Source: Clostridium grantii DSM 8605 (GTDB lineage Bacteria > Bacillota > Clostridia > Clostridiales > Clostridiaceae). From it: 64,000 bases of DNA. Made by a program: the position numbers and the translations under genes. Under the pieces are notes generated by a model. It worked only from the letters and a program-made list of their open reading frames with translations. It did not search any database and was not told the origin of the DNA. The DNA lies in the NCBI RefSeq assembly GCF_900129965.1, contig NZ_FQXM01000002.1, positions 310,001-374,000 of the forward strand. The letters are read 5' to 3'. This document shows positions 60,639-64,000 of this stretch, piece after piece (within the stretch, counting starts at the first letter, position 1; each line of letters starts with the position of its first letter).

Positions 60639-61597
60639 TGTTTGAAAAAGTTATTGATTCCATATGTAAAAGTAAGGAAATAGGTATAACTTTTCATCAA
60701 AACCCAGACGGGGATTCTCTAGGAAGTGGCCTTGCTCTTTTGCAAGGTTTACTTCAACTAGGAAAAAATGCTTATATTATATCGCTTGAAGAATGCCCTG
60801 ATGATTTTAAATTCTTGCCTATGGCAGAAACTATTGATGGAAAAACCACTGAACCTTCAAAAGATACAGACCTAGTAATAGTTTTAGATTGTGGAAATGT
60901 TGAAAGAATAAATGCAAGCTTAAACTTACAAAGTGAAAAGTATTCTATAATAAACATAGATCATCATATGTCTAATGATAATTATGGTTCTATAAACTAT
61001 GTAAACACTAAAAGTGCAGCTGTAGGCGAAATAATTTTTTCAATATTAGAATATTTAGAAGTGGATATAAATAAAGAAATTGCCACTACAATATACACAT
61101 CTCTACTGACGGATACAGGATCATTTAGACATTCAAATACAACAGAAAATACACATAATGTTGCAGGGAAATTAATTGCAACAGGTTGTGAGTTTTCAAA
61201 AATACATCAAACTTTATTTGAAAACACAACTTTAGATAAACTTAAGCTACAAGGTGAAGTAATAAATAATATGGAACTTGCAGCTAACAATAAAATTTGT
61301 TTTATGAAAGTTACTCTTGATGATTTAAATAAATTTAATCTTCTTAATGGAGATACTTCAGATTTAATAACATTAGGGACAAAGATAAAAACTGTGGAAG
61401 TAGCCGTTTTAATAAAAGAGGCAGAAGACAAAATAAAAGTTAGTTTAAGAGCAAAATCATATGTAGATGTAAGAAAAATTGCTGAAATATATGGTGGGGG
61501 AGGACACACAAAAGCCTCTGGTTTTGCGACTCAATTAAGAATTGAGGACATAAAAAAAGAATTACTTACAATTATAGAAAAAGAGTTGGTTATATGA
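60638..61597 (+). CDS. nrnA: DHH-DHHA1 phosphoesterase, NrnA-type nanoRNase/pAp phosphatase
   Basis: The protein degrades very short RNAs and dephosphorylates pAp in Bacillus. The DHH domain has HQNPDGDSLGSGLA, VLDCGNVERI, the DHH-type triad NIDHHMSND and TDTGSFRHSNT. The DHHA1 domain has the glycine-rich GGGGHTKASGF. The length is 319 residues. Start (TAATG overlap with rbfA) and end (4-bp overlap with truB) both indicate translational coupling. Confidence 0.93.
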   Translation: MFEKVIDSICKSKEIGITFHQNPDGDSLGSGLALLQGLLQLGKNAYIISLEECPDDFKFLPMAETIDGKTTEPSKDTDLVIVLDCGNVERINASLNLQSEKYSIINIDHHMSNDNYGSINYVNTKSAAVGEIIFSILEYLEVDINKEIATTIYTSLLTDTGSFRHSNTTENTHNVAGKLIATGCEFSKIHQTLFENTTLDKLKLQGEVINNMELAANNKICFMKVTLDDLNKFNLLNGDTSDLITLGTKIKTVEVAVLIKEAEDKIKVSLRAKSYVDVRKIAEIYGGGGHTKASGFATQLRIEDIKKELLTIIEKELVI

Positions 61598-62466
61598 ACG
61601 GAGTAATAATAGTAGATAAACCTGTCGGCATTTCATCTTTTGATGTTATTAGACGAATAAAAAAGGCAACTAATATAAAAAAAATTGGACATACAGGCAC
61701 ACTTGACCCTTTGGCGTCTGGGGTGCTTCCTATTTGTATAGGCAAAGCTACCAAATTATCAAATTATTTAATGAGTGAGAAGAAAACATATAGAGCTGAG
61801 TTGAAATTAGGGGTAGTTACTGATACTTATGACAGAGAAGGAAAAATTCTAAGTGAAAATACTATAGAGTTAAGTAAAGAAAAAGTTACAGAGGCTATTA
61901 TGAGCTTTGTTGGAGAAATAAAGCAAATTCCACCGATGTACTCTGCTTTGAAAATTAATGGCAAACGTCTTTATGAATTAGCAAGACAAGGGATAGAAGT
62001 GGAAAGAGAAAAAAGAGACATTACCATATATAATATCGATATAATAAACATGGATTTACCATATATAATTTTTGATGTGCAGTGTTCAAAAGGTACATAT
62101 ATAAGAAGTCTATGTTATGATATAGGTGAAAAATTAAATGTGGGAGGGTGCATGTGGAATCTAAGAAGGATTTCAAGTGGCCATTTTAATATTGAAGAAA
62201 GTATAGAGCTTGATAAAATAACAAAAGAAAATTTTTCGGAATACACTTGTAGTATAGAAGAAATTTTATCGTTAGAGGGCTATGAGAAAGTAATTGTAAA
62301 CGAAAAAATGAAAACTCTTCTAGCTAATGGAGTTAAAATAAAAAATGAATTTTTATTAAAGCAGTTTGAAGAGAATAAAAGATATATGATTTACTATAAT
62401 GAAAATGAATTTTTAGGGTTAGCTATTCGTGAAAACGAAGAATTAAAGATGGAAATACAATTTTAA
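61594..62466 (+). CDS. truB: tRNA pseudouridine 55 synthase
   Basis: TruB isomerises U55 in the T-loop of tRNAs. The catalytic aspartate lies in HTGTLDPLASGVLPI (about residue 38), after the N-terminal GVIIVDKPVGISSFDVI. Other TruB blocks are KTYRAELKLGVVTDTYD, IPPMYSALKINGKRLYELAR and CSKGTYIRSLCYDIG. The length is 290 residues. The ATG overlaps the nrnA stop by 4 bp. Confidence 0.96.
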   Translation: MNGVIIVDKPVGISSFDVIRRIKKATNIKKIGHTGTLDPLASGVLPICIGKATKLSNYLMSEKKTYRAELKLGVVTDTYDREGKILSENTIELSKEKVTEAIMSFVGEIKQIPPMYSALKINGKRLYELARQGIEVEREKRDITIYNIDIINMDLPYIIFDVQCSKGTYIRSLCYDIGEKLNVGGCMWNLRRISSGHFNIEESIELDKITKENFSEYTCSIEEILSLEGYEKVIVNEKMKTLLANGVKIKNEFLLKQFEENKRYMIYYNENEFLGLAIRENEELKMEIQF

Positions 62467-62479
62467 AGAGGTAAATATT

Positions 62480-63415
62480 ATGGTGATTTTGAATAATAAC
62501 TTTGAAGAAAGAATAAAAGATAATACAGTAGTGGCACTTGGTAATTTTGATGGTATTCATCTAGGCCATATGGAATTAATTAAGAAAGCTATTGAGTTAT
62601 CTAAAGAATTAAAAGTTAAGAGTATGGTGTATACCTTTGAAAATCATCCTTTAAGCGTGATAAATAAAGAAATGACGCCTAAGTTAATTTTATCTAATGA
62701 ATCTAAAAATACAATTCTAGAATCATTGGGCATTGATATAGTAAACTATGCAGAATTTAATAATAAAATTATGAATTTACCACCAGAAGTATTTATAGAA
62801 AAGTTGAAATACCATTTTAATATTAAAGGACTTGTGGTAGGATTCAATTTTAGATTTGGATATAAAAATTTGGGTGACGTAAATCTTTTAACTGATATAT
62901 GTAAAAAAGAGGGTATAAAACTTAAAGTTGTTGACTCTATTTCTTTAGAAAACCAAGTGGTTAGCAGTTCTATAATTAGAAATTTGATAAGTGAAGGATT
63001 ATTAATTAAGGCAAATCAAATGTTGAATTATGTTTTTTTTCTTCCGGGAGTGGTAGTACATGGAAATCAAATAGGAAGAACTATAAATTTTCCTACTATT
63101 AATTTAGATTACCATAGAAACTTATTAATTCCAAAAGGTGGAGTGTATTTTACAGCAGTGAGGGTTAATAATAAAATTTATAAAGGAATTACAAATATAG
63201 GATATAACCCTACTGTACTTAATAAAAAATTTTCTATTGAAACTTTCATATTAAATTTTGATGAAGATGTGTATAATAAAAATGTGAAGATTTATTTTAT
63301 AGAAAGATTTAGAGATGAAATTAAATTTGATTCTTTGACTAAACTTGCACAGCAACTATCATTAGATAAAGATTATGTAGAAGAAAAAACAATAGAAAAT
63401 TACAATTTATTTTAA
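62480..63415 (+). CDS. ribF: Bifunctional riboflavin kinase/FAD synthetase
   Basis: RibF converts riboflavin to FMN and FAD. The N-terminal FAD synthetase domain has ALGNFDGIHLGHMELI and the C-terminal riboflavin kinase domain has GVVVHGNQIGRTINFPTINL and GITNIGYNPTV. The length is 311 residues. AAAGAGG precedes the ATG by 6-7 bp. It is 13 bp after truB and ends the operon. Confidence 0.95.
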   Translation: MVILNNNFEERIKDNTVVALGNFDGIHLGHMELIKKAIELSKELKVKSMVYTFENHPLSVINKEMTPKLILSNESKNTILESLGIDIVNYAEFNNKIMNLPPEVFIEKLKYHFNIKGLVVGFNFRFGYKNLGDVNLLTDICKKEGIKLKVVDSISLENQVVSSSIIRNLISEGLLIKANQMLNYVFFLPGVVVHGNQIGRTINFPTINLDYHRNLLIPKGGVYFTAVRVNNKIYKGITNIGYNPTVLNKKFSIETFILNFDEDVYNKNVKIYFIERFRDEIKFDSLTKLAQQLSLDKDYVEEKTIENYNLF

Positions 63416-63443
63416 AAAATCGCATAATAATGGAAGAAAATAA

Positions 63444-63472
63444 TTTACAAACAACAAAAATTTTGATATAAT
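63444..63472 (+). promoter_or_regulatory. Predicted promoter of rpsO
   Basis: TTTACA (63444-63449), a 17-bp spacer and TATAAT (63467-63472) with TGA before the -10. The leader is about 76 nt. Confidence 0.75.
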
Positions 63473-63479
63473 GAATTTT

Positions 63480-63545
63480 GTGAGCCATATTCTATGATTT
63501 TCGAAGGCCAACGAATTTCTTGGAATATAGGTGATAATTAACGGA
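63480..63545 (+). promoter_or_regulatory. Structured leader of rpsO
   Basis: ATATTC (63487-63492) can pair with GAATAT (63523-63528), enclosing CCAA (63508-63511), which can instead pair with TTGG (63520-63523). The AACGGAGGTGC ribosome binding site follows. Leaders of rpsO in Gram-positives are known S15 binding sites, and this one is a candidate, but I did not match it to a specific model. Confidence 0.5.
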
Positions 63546-63555
63546 GGTGCAACAA

Positions 63556-63819
63556 ATGGATAAAATTTTAAAAGATTCAATAATTAAAGAGTATGCTACA
63601 CACGAAGGTGATACTGGTTCTGCAGAGGTTCAAGTTGCTTTATTGACAACTAGAATTAACGAACTAAACGAACATTTAAAAATGCACAAAAAAGATCATC
63701 ACTCAAGAAGAGGTCTTTTAATGATGGTTGGTAAAAGAAGAGGTTTATTAAACTACGTTAAAGAAAAAGATATTGAGAGATACCGTACTTTAATTAAAAA
63801 ATTAGGATTAAGAAAATAA
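63556..63819 (+). CDS. rpsO: 30S ribosomal protein S15
   Basis: The 87-residue S15 contains KEYATHEGDTGSAEVQVALL, LNEHLKMHKKDHHSRRGL and KRRGLLNYVKEKD. The ATG at 63556 follows GGAGGTGCAACAA; the in-frame GTG at 63547 is part of that site. It is paired with pnp, the conserved rpsO-pnp order, with a terminator between them. Confidence 0.97.
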   Translation: MDKILKDSIIKEYATHEGDTGSAEVQVALLTTRINELNEHLKMHKKDHHSRRGLLMMVGKRRGLLNYVKEKDIERYRTLIKKLGLRK

Positions 63820-63825
63820 TCTCTA

Positions 63826-63852
63826 GGAGCGGCTAACCCCGCTCCGTTTTTA
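63826..63852 (+). terminator. Terminator between rpsO and pnp
   Basis: GGAGCGG (63826-63832), a CTAACC loop and CCGCTCC (63839-63845) are followed by GTTTTT. Confidence 0.88.
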
Positions 63853-63923
63853 CAATTAAAGTAATTAAAAAAAAGATATTTAGGCAATATTAAATATGTA
63901 TATATTTTGAAAGGAGGAACAAT

Positions 63924-64000
63924 ATGAATAATATTTTTGAAATTGAAATTGCAGGAAGAAAACTTCAAGGCGAATTTGGAAAATTAGGTATGCTTTCTGA
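63924..64000 (+). CDS. pnp: Polynucleotide phosphorylase, 5' end only
   Basis: The frame beginning MNNIFEIEIAGRKLQGEFGK and continuing LGMLS runs to the end of the window and matches the start of PNPase, a phosphorolytic 3'-to-5' exoribonuclease of the RNA degradosome. AAAGGAGGAAC is 4 bp before the ATG. Only about 25 codons are visible. The position after rpsO supports the assignment. Confidence 0.88.
   Translation, partial: MNNIFEIEIAGRKLQGEFGKLGMLS

Noticed and set aside
1..64000. Search for mobile elements, CRISPR arrays, tRNA genes, prophage or defence islands
   Set aside because: I saw no transposase or integrase-like proteins, no regularly spaced repeats and no tRNA-like folds. Nearly every gene belongs to the conserved housekeeping backbone.

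Overview
This window is a single, densely packed stretch of core chromosome from a low-GC (roughly 30 percent by eye), endospore-forming Clostridium-like Firmicute. The evidence is strong A/T bias at third codon positions, AGGAGG-type ribosome binding sites, the sporulation genes spoVM, spoVS and ylbJ, codY, a PolC-type replicase, the acetate-forming pair pta-ackA and an Asp23 protein of clostridial type. Gene order follows the conserved Firmicute housekeeping backbone from priA to pnp. I see no tRNA or rRNA gene, insertion sequence, prophage, CRISPR array or other obvious island. Species cannot be assigned from sequence alone.

Layout. 1-10.5 kb (+): the 3' end of priA, then def, fmt, a membrane zinc metallopeptidase, rsmB, rlmN, the phosphatase/PASTA-kinase pair prpC-prkC, rsgA, rpe and thiN, nearly all touching or overlapping. 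10.5-10.9 kb: a 22-codon spoVM gene converges on a zinc-ribbon type rpmB across a perfect 30-bp palindromic terminator. 11.1-17 kb (+): an asp23-like gene and a fakA-like kinase, recG, then rsmD, coaD and an unassigned coiled-coil gene. 17-19.5 kb (-): ylbJ and ylbM/tmcAL. 19.6-26.3 kb (+): pta-ackA, yceD-rpmF, plsX, acpP, rnc, an Elp3-like radical SAM gene and spoVS. 26.4-36.8 kb (+): a 31-codon membrane microprotein, smc, ftsY, ylxM-ffh, rpsP-khpA, rimM-trmD, rplS, rbgA and rnhB. 36.8-43.4 kb: yraN (-), divergent from comM-dprA (+), then topA and codY. 43.4-51.7 kb (+): rpsB-tsf, pyrH-frr, uppS-cdsA, dxr, rseP and ispG. 51.7-64 kb (+): polC, the rimP-nusA-rnpM-infB-rbfA-nrnA-truB-ribF operon, rpsO and the start of pnp.

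How the genes work together. The window concentrates translation (ribosomal proteins, initiation, elongation and recycling factors, rRNA and tRNA modification, ribosome assembly GTPases), protein targeting (ffh, ftsY), DNA replication, repair and segregation (priA, recG, polC, topA, smc, rnhB, dprA, comM), envelope lipid supply (plsX, acpP, cdsA, uppS, and the MEP steps dxr and ispG) and global control (prkC/prpC, codY, nusA).

The less ordinary signals are mostly regulatory or relict. They are an 85-codon membrane-protein fragment fused in frame ahead of dxr; a promoter whose -10 box lies 6 nt before the pyrH start, predicting a leaderless message; a promoter-then-terminator leader before rimP-nusA; structured leaders before rpsB, rplS, rpsO and yceD-rpmF; and a perfect 22-bp inverted repeat at the predicted 5' end of the pta message. 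Two genes missed by length-filtered ORF calling (spoVM and the pre-smc microprotein) are annotated. No undescribed multi-gene system is evident.
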